Notes: generated from the letters alone by a model not told the origin. A stretch of 64,000 nucleotides of DNA from Clostridium sp. 1001275B_160808_H3 (GCF_015550425.1 NZ_JADNAT010000006.1:62001-126000), one strand, 5' to 3'. Positions 18,618 through 27,013 are shown, numbered from the stretch's first letter. Program-made: numbers and translations.

Positions 18618-20141
18618 TTAAATTATTTCTCCATCTACATTTTTTCTATACCCTAATGCTTCAAAAACGTGATGTTCATATATTTTATCTGAAGCTTCTA
18701 AATCTGCAATTGTTCTAGAAATCTTTATTATTTTATCATATCCTCTCATTGTTAAATTGTATCTTTCATAACACATCTTTAATAAACTTTTTGCACCTTC
18801 TGAAATTTTAAATAAATACTCAAAATCTCTTCCTCTCACCTCTGAATTATAGCTATATTCACTATTTTTATATCTGATTTTTTGTATTTCTCTCGCTTCT
18901 AATACCTTTATTTTCATCTTTTCGGAACTTAAATTATCATTTTTTTTCGATATATCCTCATACTTTAATCTCGGTACGTAGTTTAACAAATCAATTCTAT
19001 CTAGAAGGGCTCTTGATAATCTATTTAAATATTTTCTTCTTTCATTTTCTGAGCATATACATCTATTTTCATCTACTCCTCCTAAGTAAAGTCCACAAGG
19101 ACAAGGATTAAAAGCTCCAACAAGCAAGAAATTAGAAGGTAATTTATATGTTCCATTAACCCTATTGATATTAATAACTTTTTCTTCTAATGGTTCTCTT
19201 AAAACTTCTAACACTTCTCTTTTAAATTCCAATATTTCATCTAAAAAAAGTACTCCATTATGTGCTAAAGTTATTTCCCCAGCCTTTACTTCTTTTCCAC
19301 CACCAACCAATGCTATTTTAGTTATTGTATGATGTGGATTTCTAAAAGGTCTAATCACTCCATCTTCACCTGAAAATATACCAGATGCACTATATATCTT
19401 TGCAATTTCCATTTCTTCCTTATAAGTAAGAGGTGGTAATATAGATGGCAATGCCTTTGCAAGCATTGTCTTGCCTGAACCTGGTGACCCATAAAGCAAT
19501 ATATTATGTTTACCTGCAGCTGCTATTTCCATTGCTCTTTTAGATGTTTTTTGTCCTATTATATCTGAAAAATCTAAATATAATTTATTAGCTTTTTTAA
19601 CCTTTTCTTCAAAACTAAATGGCAATAAATCTTCATTATTAATAAATGAAACAACTTCTTTTAAATTTCTAAAAGGATAAAAATTACCTACATTAAAGGA
19701 TCTTAATTCATTTAGATTATTAAAAGGAAAAATGAAATTATTTTTCTTATTATTTTCCCCTTCAAATATTATCGGAAGTATTCCCTTTATCTCTTTTAGA
19801 TCTCCACCTAAAGAAAGTTCACCAAAAACTATAAATTCTTTTAAATTTTTGTTAATTATTTGATTTGATTTCATAAGTATGCCAAGAGCTATAGGTAAAT
19901 CAAGTAATGAACCTATCTTTTTAATATCTGCTGGCGCTAAATTTATAGTAATTCTTCCTAGTGGAAACTCAAACCCGCTATTAACTATAGCAGACCTTAC
20001 TCGTTCCTTTGATTCTTTTATTGAAGCATCAGGAAGACCCACTATACTAAAACTTGGCATTCCTTTATTAATATCCACTTCAACATTTATAAGTATTCCA
20101 TCAAGTCCATTATGTGTAGCACTTATTATTTCTATTGACAT
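18618..20141 (-). CDS. comM: YifB/ComM family Mg-chelatase-like AAA+ ATPase
   Basis: Homologous to ComM, a hexameric helicase that extends branch migration in natural transformation. N-terminal ChlI-like domain with GLPDASIKESKERVRSA, central AAA+ with Walker A GSPGSGKTMLAK (about residue 218) and Walker B VLFLDEILEF, and a C-terminal Mg-chelatase region. A four-cysteine cluster, PCPCGLYLG...CICS, is present as in the family. The ATG at 20141 with GAGGTGAT upstream is preferred to the GTG at 20150, giving 507 residues. First gene of comM-dprA-topA. Confidence 0.95.
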   Translation of the reverse strand: MSIEIISATHNGLDGILINVEVDINKGMPSFSIVGLPDASIKESKERVRSAIVNSGFEFPLGRITINLAPADIKKIGSLLDLPIALGILMKSNQIINKNLKEFIVFGELSLGGDLKEIKGILPIIFEGENNKKNNFIFPFNNLNELRSFNVGNFYPFRNLKEVVSFINNEDLLPFSFEEKVKKANKLYLDFSDIIGQKTSKRAMEIAAAGKHNILLYGSPGSGKTMLAKALPSILPPLTYKEEMEIAKIYSASGIFSGEDGVIRPFRNPHHTITKIALVGGGKEVKAGEITLAHNGVLFLDEILEFKREVLEVLREPLEEKVININRVNGTYKLPSNFLLVGAFNPCPCGLYLGGVDENRCICSENERRKYLNRLSRALLDRIDLLNYVPRLKYEDISKKNDNLSSEKMKIKVLEAREIQKIRYKNSEYSYNSEVRGRDFEYLFKISEGAKSLLKMCYERYNLTMRGYDKIIKISRTIADLEASDKIYEHHVFEALGYRKNVDGEII

Positions 20142-20218
20142 AATTATCACCTCTTAAACATTATTGACATTCTAATTTAATTATTAAACATCATTTTTTA
20201 TGATTTAATATATTATTT

Positions 20219-20247
20219 TTGTCAATATTATAAGGTGATGATAATTT
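20219..20247 (+). promoter_or_regulatory. Candidate sigma-A promoter of yraN
   Basis: TTGTCA (20219-20224), 17-nt spacer, TAATTT (20242-20247), 41 bp before the yraN ATG. Confidence 0.45.
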
Positions 20248-20287
20248 TCTATAATTATTAATTTTATTTAATTAATGGTGGTATTTT

Positions 20288-20659
20288 ATGAGTAAATTTA
20301 ATAAATGTATTGGATCTTATGGTGAAGATTTAGCTTCATCTTATTTAAAATCTAAAGGCTATTACATATTGAAAAAAAATTTTAGAAATAAATATGGAGA
20401 AATTGATTTGATATGTAGACATGATGGTTTAATAATATTTGTAGAAGTAAAAAGCAGGTATAACTACAACTATGGATTACCATGTGAATCTGTTACTTCT
20501 TCAAAACAAAAACAAATAATTAATTTATGTAAATTTTATATACTTACAAGAAAGTTATTTAATTATAATTGTAGGTTTGATGTTGTGGAAATTTATTTCA
20601 ATTCAAATAATGAATCTTATTTACTAAATCATATAGAAGATGCCTTTAGAGGTTATTAA
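20288..20659 (+). CDS. yraN: UPF0102 (YraN) family putative endonuclease-like protein
   Basis: Family of about 120 residues with a PD-(D/E)XK nuclease-like fold and no settled function. The core is intact: GEDLASSYLKSKGYYILKKN, then GEIDLICRHDGLIIFVEVK (about residues 38-56) carrying the D, E and K of the nuclease motif. Length 123 is typical. ATG follows GGTGG. It diverges from comM and faces rnhB; in many bacteria it sits in this rnhB-yraN-comM-dprA neighbourhood, which suggests a DNA-related role. Confidence 0.93.
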   Translation: MSKFNKCIGSYGEDLASSYLKSKGYYILKKNFRNKYGEIDLICRHDGLIIFVEVKSRYNYNYGLPCESVTSSKQKQIINLCKFYILTRKLFNYNCRFDVVEIYFNSNNESYLLNHIEDAFRGY

Positions 20660-20684
20660 TAAAATAAGTATAAACGGTTTAAAA

Positions 20685-20706
20685 GGGTCTCACATTTCGT
20701 TACCCC
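20685..20706. repeat. Palindromic element 1 between yraN and rnhB
   Basis: GGGTctCACATTTCGTTACCCC forms an imperfect GGGT/ACCC hairpin and resembles element 2, read on the other strand, around the ATTTCG core. More GC-rich than the surroundings. Confidence 0.45.
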
Positions 20707-20727
20707 TAAAAAATAATATGGAATCAT

Positions 20728-20756
20728 AAAGGGAGTCGCGAAATGCGACCCCCTTT
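20728..20756. terminator. Strong hairpin between convergent yraN and rnhB
   Basis: AAAGGGaGTCGC (20728-20739) pairs with GCGACcCCCTTT (20745-20756) with one mismatch and a GAAAT loop. It lies 69 bp after the yraN stop. No U-run follows on the plus strand, but it lies between two converging genes and may act as a bidirectional stop for yraN and rnhB. Confidence 0.55.
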
Positions 20757-20850
20757 CAAAAAAATAAATTAACTTTTTCAAGGCAATAAACCTTACTAAA
20801 ATTAAATAAAGTAAATTCATAAGACTGTACTTCTATATTATATATTTGAC

Positions 20851-21663
20851 TTAAAGTATATTCTTTAAAAATGATTTTCTATGTATTTTACATGCTCCAA
20901 ATTTCTTTAAACCTTCAATATGTTTACTAGTACCATAACCTGCATTTTCCTCAAAAGCATAATGTGGATACTCTTTTGCATAATCTTTCATTAAATTATC
21001 TCTATAAACCTTTGCTAAAATAGATGCAGCAGCTATTGATGCTGACTTTGCATCACCTTTTATTACTGATTTATTTGGAATATTAATTCCCTTAACTAAA
21101 TATCCATCTGATAAAACAAGATCTGGCTTAATTTTCATTGATGTACAAGCTTCTAGGAATATATTATTATTACAATAAGCTATACCCTTTTCATCGATTT
21201 CATCATTTGAGCTTTCTGAGATAAAATATGCTAACGCTTTTTCTTTTATTATTTCCGATAAAGCTTCTCTTTTCTTTTCTGATAATTTCTTAGAGTCATT
21301 TAACCAAAGTATAAGTTCATCTTCCATGACATTTAAATCTAATATAACTGCACATGATACAATTGGTCCTGCAAGCGGACCTCTTCCTACTTCATCAACT
21401 CCAGCTACATATGTATACTTTCCAAATCCTTTATCGAAATTATACATTAATTTTACTCTTTGAACTTCTTTTTCTATCTTTTTCTTTTCTTTAAGTAACT
21501 TTTCAGCTAATGCTTTAACATTTTTTCTTTCATCTAAAGATAGCTTATCAATCAAATATACAAGTTCTGCATTATTTCTTTCTTCAATTATATTTATATT
21601 ATCTACATGAGACTTTATATCTTTATAACTTAAAGTTTTTATATCCTTTTTTAATAAATCCAT
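20851..21663 (-). CDS. rnhB: Ribonuclease HII
   Basis: Removes RNA from RNA-DNA hybrids and single ribonucleotides from DNA. The catalytic start AGVDEVGRGPLAGPIVSCAV (about residues 84-103) carries the first Asp and Glu; later LNDSKKLSEKKRE and the GDAKSASIAAASILAKV region with the remaining acidic site. The first 80 residues form a charged helical extension, as in Firmicute forms. Length 270. Four bases separate it from rbgA, as in B. subtilis (ylqF-rnhB). Confidence 0.97.
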   Translation of the reverse strand: MDLLKKDIKTLSYKDIKSHVDNINIIEERNNAELVYLIDKLSLDERKNVKALAEKLLKEKKKIEKEVQRVKLMYNFDKGFGKYTYVAGVDEVGRGPLAGPIVSCAVILDLNVMEDELILWLNDSKKLSEKKREALSEIIKEKALAYFISESSNDEIDEKGIAYCNNNIFLEACTSMKIKPDLVLSDGYLVKGINIPNKSVIKGDAKSASIAAASILAKVYRDNLMKDYAKEYPHYAFEENAGYGTSKHIEGLKKFGACKIHRKSFLKNIL

Positions 21664-21667
21664 TAAA

Positions 21668-22537
21668 TTACCCCTCTAACTCTTCTATATCATTTGGGCG
21701 CTCTAATGAAATATTGCCTATTTTCCCACCTCTAAACTCGTCTAAAAGAATTACAGCTATTCTATTATAATCTATTTCTCCGCCTTTAACTAAGCATCCT
21801 CTTTTTCTCGCTATGCTATTTAGTGTTTCTAGTGGATCTTCATTTATTTCTTCAATTTTATATCTTTCTTTTAATTTATCACCATAAAAGCTTTGAAGTC
21901 TTTTTACTAAATTAAATGATAGTTCCTCTATATCCATTATTTCATCCTTAATTGCTCCAGTAAAAGCTAAATTAAGGGCGGTTTTTTCATCTTCAAACTT
22001 AGGCCATAAAACTCCAGGTGTATCAAGCATTTCTATATCCATCTTAGTTTTAATCCATTGTTTACTCTTTGTTACTCCAGGTCTATCCCCTGTCTTTGCT
22101 ATATTATTTTTAGCCATCTTATTTATAAATGTAGACTTACCCACGTTAGGTATTCCTACTACCATAACTCTCATTTGTATTTTTACTAAACCCTTAGCCT
22201 TTAATCTATCATGCTTTTCCTTTAATAATAAATCTAAGGTTGGTTTAATTTGATTTAATCCTTTTCCTGTTAAACAATTTACTTCTATAACTTTTACATT
22301 TTCTGAAGATAAATGATTCATCCACATTTTTGTTACTCTTGCTTCTGATAAATCACTTTTATTTAAAAGTATAACTCTTGGCTTTCCTTCACAAAGTTTA
22401 TCTATATCAGGATTTGCTGAGCTTCTTGGTATTCTAGCATCTCTTATTTCAATAATTGCATCTACCAATTTTAAGTTTTCTTTTATTTCTCTTTGAGTTT
22501 TTTTCATATGTCCAGGAAACCAGTTAATTGTAGGCAT
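21668..22537 (-). CDS. rbgA: Ribosome biogenesis GTPase RbgA (YlqF)
   Basis: GTPase needed for late 50S assembly. Circularly permuted motif order is visible: NKSDL (G4, about residue 59), then GIPNVGKSTFINKM (G1, about 127) and LDTPGVLWP (G3, about 175). N-terminal WFPGHMKKTQREI is the family hallmark. Length 289 is typical. ATG follows GGAGGAATTTTA. It lies downstream of a terminator or small-RNA-like stretch and forms a pair with rnhB. Confidence 0.97.
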   Translation of the reverse strand: MPTINWFPGHMKKTQREIKENLKLVDAIIEIRDARIPRSSANPDIDKLCEGKPRVILLNKSDLSEARVTKMWMNHLSSENVKVIEVNCLTGKGLNQIKPTLDLLLKEKHDRLKAKGLVKIQMRVMVVGIPNVGKSTFINKMAKNNIAKTGDRPGVTKSKQWIKTKMDIEMLDTPGVLWPKFEDEKTALNLAFTGAIKDEIMDIEELSFNLVKRLQSFYGDKLKERYKIEEINEDPLETLNSIARKRGCLVKGGEIDYNRIAVILLDEFRGGKIGNISLERPNDIEELEG

Positions 22538-22571
22538 ATTAAAATTCCTCCCTATCTACTTAATATTTTGT

Positions 22572-22577
22572 ATTATA
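22572..22577 (-). promoter_or_regulatory. Candidate -10 box upstream of rbgA
   Basis: A perfect TATAAT on the minus strand (22577-22572), 34 bp before the rbgA ATG, with no good -35 box (TTGATA lies 20 nt upstream). It would let rbgA be transcribed independently of the upstream terminator. Confidence 0.3.
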
Positions 22578-22630
22578 TCCATTTATATTTTCTTATATAT
22601 CAATAATTAAAATTTAATTTCTTTATAAGT

Positions 22631-22731
22631 AAAAAAGCAATCATATGTAATTCACATATCATTCCGTTGCCTTATTTCAGTTTAACGCAAATTTACATAT
22701 GGTCACTTTAAAAATGAAGATAAATATTATA
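22631..22731 (-). ncRNA. Candidate small RNA or attenuator leader between rplS and rbgA
   Basis: A perfect TATAAT -10 box (22731-22726, minus; no clear -35) is followed by about 85 nt ending in a terminator: stem ATATGT/ACATAT with flanking pairs (22637-22670) and six U (22636-22631). Upstream CATATG and GCGTT segments can pair with the 5' part of the terminator stem, giving an alternative fold. This supports either a short stand-alone RNA or an rbgA attenuator. No known class was recognised. Confidence 0.35.
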
Positions 22732-22778
22732 TAAACTTATTTACACAATAATATCATTGTACTTTCCTAAAAATAAAG

Positions 22779-22801
22779 AAAAAGGGACTTATAAAAGTCC
22801 C
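22779..22801 (-). terminator. Intrinsic terminator after rplS
   Basis: Stem GGGACTT/AAGTCCC (22784-22790 with 22795-22801), 4-nt loop, five U on the minus strand (22783-22779). Confidence 0.9.
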
Positions 22802-22820
22802 TTACTTAATCATTAGATAA

Positions 22821-23171
22821 TTATCTAACGTTTAATTCTTTAACTTTAGCAGCCTTACCTACTCTGTCTCTTAAGTAGAATAACTTAGCTCTTCTAACTT
22901 TACCTTTTCTTACAACTTCCATTTTATCAATGATTGGAGAGTTCATTGGGAAAGTTCTTTCTACTCCAGTTCCGTAAGCAACTCTTCTTACAGTGAAAGT
23001 TTCTCTTAATCCACCGTTTTGCTTCTTAATAACTGTTCCTTCAAACATTTGTACTCTTTCTCTTGTACCTTCTTTAATTTTAACGTATACTTTAACAGTA
23101 TCTCCTACGTGGAAATTTGGAAGATCACTTCTCATTTGTTCTGCTTCAATAGCTCTTATTATTTCGTTCAT
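22821..23171 (-). CDS. rplS: 50S ribosomal protein L19
   Basis: Large-subunit protein at the subunit interface. Features: [19 protein letters not shown] (about residues 26-44), FEGTVIKKQ, and the signature [19 protein letters not shown] (about 60-78). The true start is the ATG at 23171 with GGAGGG upstream; an in-frame TTG lies upstream without support. Length 116 is exact. It has its own strong promoter after trmD and its own terminator. Confidence 0.99.
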   Translation of the reverse strand: MNEIIRAIEAEQMRSDLPNFHVGDTVKVYVKIKEGTRERVQMFEGTVIKKQNGGLRETFTVRRVAYGTGVERTFPMNSPIIDKMEVVRKGKVRRAKLFYLRDRVGKAAKVKELNVR

Positions 23172-23245
23172 TGTGTAGTCCCTCCTTAAATTTATATTAG
23201 ACGTTCTTAACAAATACTTGACAGAGGACCGCCCGTACTAACACA
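23172..23245 (-). promoter_or_regulatory. Leader of rplS (possible L19 autoregulatory leader)
   Basis: About 74 nt between the predicted start and the rplS ATG. It holds a conspicuous GC-rich stretch ACGGGCGGTCCTCTGTCAAG (23236-23217 on the minus strand) in an otherwise AT-rich gap. Firmicutes are known to carry an L19 leader element here; I did not verify its fold. Confidence 0.45.
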
Positions 23246-23251
23246 AAGGTT

Positions 23252-23280
23252 ATTTTAACATAAGTAATGTTATATTTCAA
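23252..23280 (-). promoter_or_regulatory. Sigma-A promoter of rplS
   Basis: Minus strand TTGAAA (23280-23275), 17-nt spacer ending in TGT, TAAAAT (23257-23252), starting 5 bp after the trmD stop codon: strong extended -10 promoter. Confidence 0.7.
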
Positions 23281-23284
23281 CAAT

Positions 23285-23998
23285 TTATTTATACTTTTCT
23301 AGTATTTTTTTATCCTCTTTAGTAAGAGTCATTTTATTATATAAGTCTTCTCTTTTTCTTTTAGTTATTATTAATGATTGAGCTCTTCTCCATTTTCTTA
23401 TATTCTCATGATGTCCTGAAAGCAATATATCTGGAACCTTATCTCCTTCAAATTCCTCTGGTCTTGTATACTGTGGATATTCTAATAATCCATCTGAAAA
23501 TGATTCATCAATATAACTTTCTTCTTTTCCTAAAACTCCATTTTTTAATCTTAATATAGAATCAATTATAGGAATTGCTGCCATTTCACCACCAGTCAAT
23601 ATAAAATCTCCTAATGATATTTCTAAATCTATATGCTTATAAACTCTTTCATCAATACCTTCATAATGTCCACACATAAATATAAGCTCATCTTCCTTTG
23701 CTAAGTCTTTAGCCATATCTTGATTAAAAGTTTTTCCTCGTGGTCCTAGAAAAATTACTTTTCCATTATTAGATTTTTTGCAATGCCTTATAGAATCTAC
23801 TAATGGTTGAGGAGTCATTACCATTCCAACTCCTCCACCATAAGGATAATCATCTACTTTTTTGTGCTTATTCACTGTAAAATCTCTTATATTTATTGCA
23901 TCTATTTCTACAAGTTTTTTTTCTTTAGCTTTTCCTATAATACTGTGATTAAATATATCAAACATTTCAGGAAATAATGTAAGAATATTAATCTTCAT
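23285..23998 (-). CDS. trmD: tRNA (guanine-N1)-methyltransferase TrmD
   Basis: Methylates G37 next to the anticodon, preventing +1 frameshifting. SPOUT trefoil-knot motifs are visible: [14 protein letters not shown] (about residues 53-66), [22 protein letters not shown] and the knot region [13 protein letters not shown] (about 129-141). Length 237 is typical. Its ATG lies inside the last codons of rimM (11-bp overlap), with GGAG upstream, so translation is probably coupled. Confidence 0.98.
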   Translation of the reverse strand: MKINILTLFPEMFDIFNHSIIGKAKEKKLVEIDAINIRDFTVNKHKKVDDYPYGGGVGMVMTPQPLVDSIRHCKKSNNGKVIFLGPRGKTFNQDMAKDLAKEDELIFMCGHYEGIDERVYKHIDLEISLGDFILTGGEMAAIPIIDSILRLKNGVLGKEESYIDESFSDGLLEYPQYTRPEEFEGDKVPDILLSGHHENIRKWRRAQSLIITKRKREDLYNKMTLTKEDKKILEKYK

Positions 23999-24485
23999 CT
24001 TGCCATTCTCCTACTGGTTTTATTGTAATTTTTCTATTTTCTACATCTATATCTGTCACTATATCCAAAAGAACAGGTATTAATAACTCCTTTGGTTTTC
24101 TTATCCAATACACATCATTATTTTTTGTTTGTATTACATCATAAACTTCCCCTAAAGATTTACCTTCTGTATCATAAACATTGCATCCTATTATATCTGC
24201 AATATAATATGTATCCTCTTCTAATGGAACTGCATATTCTCTTGGAATTTCCATATATTTATTTTTATATTTTTCTGCTTCTTCTATAGAATCAATTCCT
24301 TCTATTTTCACTATTACTCTATCTTTTTGAAATTTACAACCTTGAATTTTTCTTTCTACTCCATCAATTAATACAAAATCTAAATCATTATATCTTTTAG
24401 GGTCATCAGTTAAAGCTATAACTTTTACTTCTCCTTTTAATCCATGAGTATTTACTATTTTCCCAACTCTTAAAATATCCCTCAT
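23988..24485 (-). CDS. rimM: 16S rRNA processing protein RimM
   Basis: 30S maturation factor that binds S19. N-terminal domain starts with [18 protein letters not shown] (about residues 5-22); the C-terminal PRC-barrel holds [13 protein letters not shown] and [17 protein letters not shown]. Length 165 is normal. It overlaps trmD by 11 bp. It sits after a 210-bp gap that contains a perfect 12-bp inverted repeat and no clear promoter. Confidence 0.97.
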   Translation of the reverse strand: MRDILRVGKIVNTHGLKGEVKVIALTDDPKRYNDLDFVLIDGVERKIQGCKFQKDRVIVKIEGIDSIEEAEKYKNKYMEIPREYAVPLEEDTYYIADIIGCNVYDTEGKSLGEVYDVIQTKNNDVYWIRKPKELLIPVLLDIVTDIDVENRKITIKPVGEWQDED

Positions 24486-24589
24486 TTTAGCACCTCTTTT
24501 TATTAAATTATTTATTTCAATTTATCTATTTAGCTTAGTATTGTCCATATATACTAAAGTTAAAACACTAATTTTAATTTAGCATATTT

Positions 24590-24637
24590 AATATTTCTAA
24601 TATTTCTATAATATTTGATAGATACATTAGAAATATT
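24590..24637. repeat. 12-bp perfect inverted repeat upstream of rimM
   Basis: AATATTTCTAAT (24590-24601) and ATTAGAAATATT (24626-24637) are exact reverse complements with a 24-bp centre. The surrounding 24486-24676 gap is otherwise AT-rich with no ORF and no convincing promoter. It could be an mRNA hairpin or an operator for rimM-trmD. Confidence 0.5.
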
Positions 24638-24676
24638 ACAATTAATTATATATTTTCTTATAGTAATTGTATGTTT

Positions 24677-24703
24677 AAAAAGAGTTAGGATTATCCTAAC
24701 TCT
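24677..24703 (-). terminator. Intrinsic terminator overlapping the khpA stop codon
   Basis: 10-bp perfect stem AGAGTTAGGA/TCCTAACTCT (24681-24690 with 24694-24703), 3-nt loop, four U on the minus strand. The stop codon (24698-24696) lies in the 5' arm. Confidence 0.9.
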
Positions 24704-24935
24704 TTACATCAATAATTTCAACTACTACTTTTTTGTCTTCTTTCATTGCTGCTGCTTTTACAACAGTTCTAATAGCTTTTGCTATTCTTCCCTGTTTACC
24801 AATTACTTTTCCCATGTCTGCAGGAGCAACCTTTAGTTCCAGAATAATTGATTGCTCTCCTTCGATTTCATTTACATGAACTTCATTTGGATTATCCACA
24901 AGGGATTTAGCTATAATTTCAATTAATTCCTTCAT
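24696..24935 (-). CDS. khpA: KH-domain RNA-binding protein KhpA (YlqC)
   Basis: Small RNA-binding protein with one type II KH domain; in other Firmicutes it pairs with KhpB/Jag. The GxxG loop is seen in GKVIGKQGRIAKAIRTVVKA (about residues 43-62). I use the ATG at 24935; the GTG at 24941 overlaps the GGTG ribosome binding site. Length 79 is typical. It lies between rpsP and rimM as in B. subtilis. A 21-bp palindrome sits directly upstream, and the terminator begins inside its last codons. Confidence 0.94.
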   Translation of the reverse strand: MKELIEIIAKSLVDNPNEVHVNEIEGEQSIILELKVAPADMGKVIGKQGRIAKAIRTVVKAAAMKEDKKVVVEIIDVKS

Positions 24936-24941
24936 AAACAC

Positions 24942-24962
24942 CTGTAATTATGATAATTACAG
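24942..24962. repeat. 21-bp palindrome before khpA
   Basis: CTGTAATTAT (24942-24951) and ATAATTACAG (24953-24962) are exact reverse complements around one base. The 3' arm on the minus strand runs into the khpA ribosome binding site GGTG, so it could tune khpA translation. Confidence 0.5.
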
Positions 24963-24979
24963 AGTTCACCTCCTAAAAA

Positions 24980-25225
24980 TTACTTATTTAATCCTGCTTG
25001 AGCAAAAAGTCTCTTAACTACATCTGTAGGTTGAGCTCCATTTTGAACCCATTTAGTAGCTTTTTCTTCATTGATTTTAACTTCAGCTGGTTCAGTTAAA
25101 GGATTGTAGTATCCTATTTCTTCTATGAATCTACCATCTCTTGGTGCTCTTGAATCAGCAACTACTATTCTATAGAAAGGAGCTTTCTTTGCACCCATTC
25201 TTCTTAATCTGATTTTTACTGCCAT
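24980..25225 (-). CDS. rpsP: 30S ribosomal protein S16
   Basis: Small-subunit assembly protein. N-terminal [20 protein letters not shown] (about residues 3-22) is the family signature, followed by [20 protein letters not shown]. Length 81 is normal. AGGAGGTG precedes the ATG. It follows ffh by 33 bp in the ylxM-ffh-rpsP-khpA operon. Confidence 0.99.
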   Translation of the reverse strand: MAVKIRLRRMGAKKAPFYRIVVADSRAPRDGRFIEEIGYYNPLTEPAEVKINEEKATKWVQNGAQPTDVVKRLFAQAGLNK

Positions 25226-25258
25226 GTTGTTTCACCTCCTTTAAAAGTATAATTTATA

Positions 25259-26611
25259 TTAACTCATAAAAGGTAATTTACCAAAGAATCCTTTTTTAGA
25301 TTTCTTTTGAAATGACTTCATTTGTTTCATTTGCTTTCTCATCATATCAAAGCCCTTAATGAGTTTATTTACTTCTTGTAATGATGTACCTGAACCTTTA
25401 GCAATTCTTTTCTTTCTTGAAGATGATCCAGCTATAAGCTTTGGATTTCTTCTTTCCTTTGGTGTCATTGAATGAATTATAGCTTTTACTCTGCCTAACT
25501 GTTTTTCACCAGCATCGAAATCTATATCTTTCACTTCCTTTGGAATCCCAGGCACCATTTCCATTATCTTGCTTAAAGATCCTAGTTTTTTCATTTGTTC
25601 CATTGCTGTTAAATAATCTTCATAAGTAAAATCATTTTCTAGCATTTTTGAGCTTAATTCTTGTGCTTCTTTATCGTCAAAGGCTTGCTGAGCTTTTTCT
25701 ATTAATGAAAGGACATCTCCCATTCCTAATATTCTTGAAGCCATTCTATCTGGATAGAAAACTTCAAAATCACTCATTTTTTCACCCACACCAATAAACT
25801 TAATTGGTTTTTCTGTAACACTTCTAATTGATAAAGCTGCTCCACCTCTTGTGTCACCATCAAGCTTAGTTAATATAACACCAGAAACATCCAATGAATT
25901 ATTAAAGCTTTCAGCAACATTTACGGCATCTTGACCTGTCATTGAATCTACTACAAGTAATATTTCTTGTGGATTTACCACTTCTTTGATAGATTTCAAT
26001 TCTTCCATAAGATTTTCATCTATGTGCAGTCTACCTGCTGTATCTATTATTATTACATTATTTCCATTTTCCCTTGCATGAGCTATACCTGCTTTTGCAA
26101 TATCAACAGGATTTACTTTATCACCCATTTGAAAAACTGGAATATCTATTTGCTTTCCAACTACCTCTAATTGTTTAATAGCTGCTGGTCTATATATATC
26201 ACAAGCTACTAAAAGAGGTTTTTTATTTTGCTTTCTAAGTTGTAGTGCAAGCTTACCACTCATTGTAGTTTTACCTGCCCCTTGAAGACCAACCATCATT
26301 ATAACTGTTGGACCTACAGAGTTAAAGTCTAATTTACTTTCACTACCTCCCATAAGATTAGTAAGTTCTTCGTTAACAATTTTTATAACTTGTTGAGCTG
26401 GAGTTAAGCTTTCTAAAACTTCATTTCCAACACACTTTTCACTAACGCTTGAAATAAACTTCTTAACTACTTTAAAGTTAACATCAGCTTCAAGTAACGC
26501 AAGTTTTACTTCTCTCATGGCTTCTTTTATATCTTTTTCAGTTAGCTTTCCTTTGCCCTTAAGCTTCTTAAAAGCTTCCTGTAACTTATCGGATAAACCT
26601 TCAAAAGCCAC
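25259..26611 (-). CDS. ffh: Signal recognition particle protein Ffh (SRP54)
   Basis: GTPase that binds signal sequences and 4.5S/6S scRNA and delivers ribosomes to FtsY. N domain (about 1-90), G domain with GLQGAGKTTMSGKLA (about residues 103-117), DTAGRLHIDENL and TKLDGDTRGGAA, then the M domain ending in the Met-rich FDMMRKQMKQMKSF. Start is GTG at 26611 with AGGG upstream. Length 450 is typical. It lies 19 bp after ylxM. Confidence 0.98.
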   Translation of the reverse strand: MAFEGLSDKLQEAFKKLKGKGKLTEKDIKEAMREVKLALLEADVNFKVVKKFISSVSEKCVGNEVLESLTPAQQVIKIVNEELTNLMGGSESKLDFNSVGPTVIMMVGLQGAGKTTMSGKLALQLRKQNKKPLLVACDIYRPAAIKQLEVVGKQIDIPVFQMGDKVNPVDIAKAGIAHARENGNNVIIIDTAGRLHIDENLMEELKSIKEVVNPQEILLVVDSMTGQDAVNVAESFNNSLDVSGVILTKLDGDTRGGAALSIRSVTEKPIKFIGVGEKMSDFEVFYPDRMASRILGMGDVLSLIEKAQQAFDDKEAQELSSKMLENDFTYEDYLTAMEQMKKLGSLSKIMEMVPGIPKEVKDIDFDAGEKQLGRVKAIIHSMTPKERRNPKLIAGSSSRKKRIAKGSGTSLQEVNKLIKGFDMMRKQMKQMKSFQKKSKKGFFGKLPFMS

Positions 26612-26630
26612 GTTAATCCCTCCTATGATC

Positions 26631-26960
26631 TTATAAATCTTCTAAAATACTTTTATATTTATTATAATCATCTTCAGATATTGAGTATTTATTTTTTAAA
26701 TCCTCAAGAAGACTTATAATTACTTTTTCTTGATTAAAACTTTTTTTAAGTAAATTAAGTTTACTTTCATAGGATAGAAATTGTTTATAGCATCTCTTTA
26801 TTAAATCATGGATAGCCTGACGACTCGTGTTATTCAATTCAGCAATTTCAGCTAAGGATAAATCCTCATTATAGTAAAGCTCCATAATTTTATACTGTTT
26901 CTCTGTTAATAATGGACCATATAAATCCATTAATAATGAAATCTCAACCCTATCTTCCAT
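26631..26960 (-). CDS. ylxM: YlxM/p13-like helix-turn-helix protein of the SRP operon
   Basis: Sigma-70 region-4-like DNA-binding protein; the streptococcal YlxM binds SRP components and modulates Ffh activity. The HTH is LSLAEIAELNNTSRQAIHDL (about residues 34-53), after the conserved LTEKQYKIMELYYNEDLS. Length 109 is typical. First gene of ylxM-ffh-rpsP-khpA, with its own consensus promoter. Confidence 0.95.
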   Translation of the reverse strand: MEDRVEISLLMDLYGPLLTEKQYKIMELYYNEDLSLAEIAELNNTSRQAIHDLIKRCYKQFLSYESKLNLLKKSFNQEKVIISLLEDLKNKYSISEDDYNKYKSILEDL

Positions 26961-26984
26961 TTCATCACCTTACCCACAAAAGAG

Positions 26985-27013
26985 ATTTTAACAAAACAAT
27001 TCTATACTGTCAA
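26985..27013 (-). promoter_or_regulatory. Sigma-A promoter of ylxM-ffh-rpsP-khpA
   Basis: Minus strand TTGACA (27013-27008), 17-nt spacer ending in TGT, TAAAAT (26990-26985): consensus -35 plus extended -10. Confidence 0.85.

Noticed and set aside
22680..22730. Known riboswitch (purine, THF, c-di-GMP, PreQ1, T-box) before rbgA
   Set aside because: Compared from memory with their conserved cores; none matches. Kept only as an unclassified element.
24486..24676. Promoter for rimM-trmD
   Set aside because: No -35/-10 pair with 16-18 nt spacing was convincing; the gap is too AT-rich to choose one.
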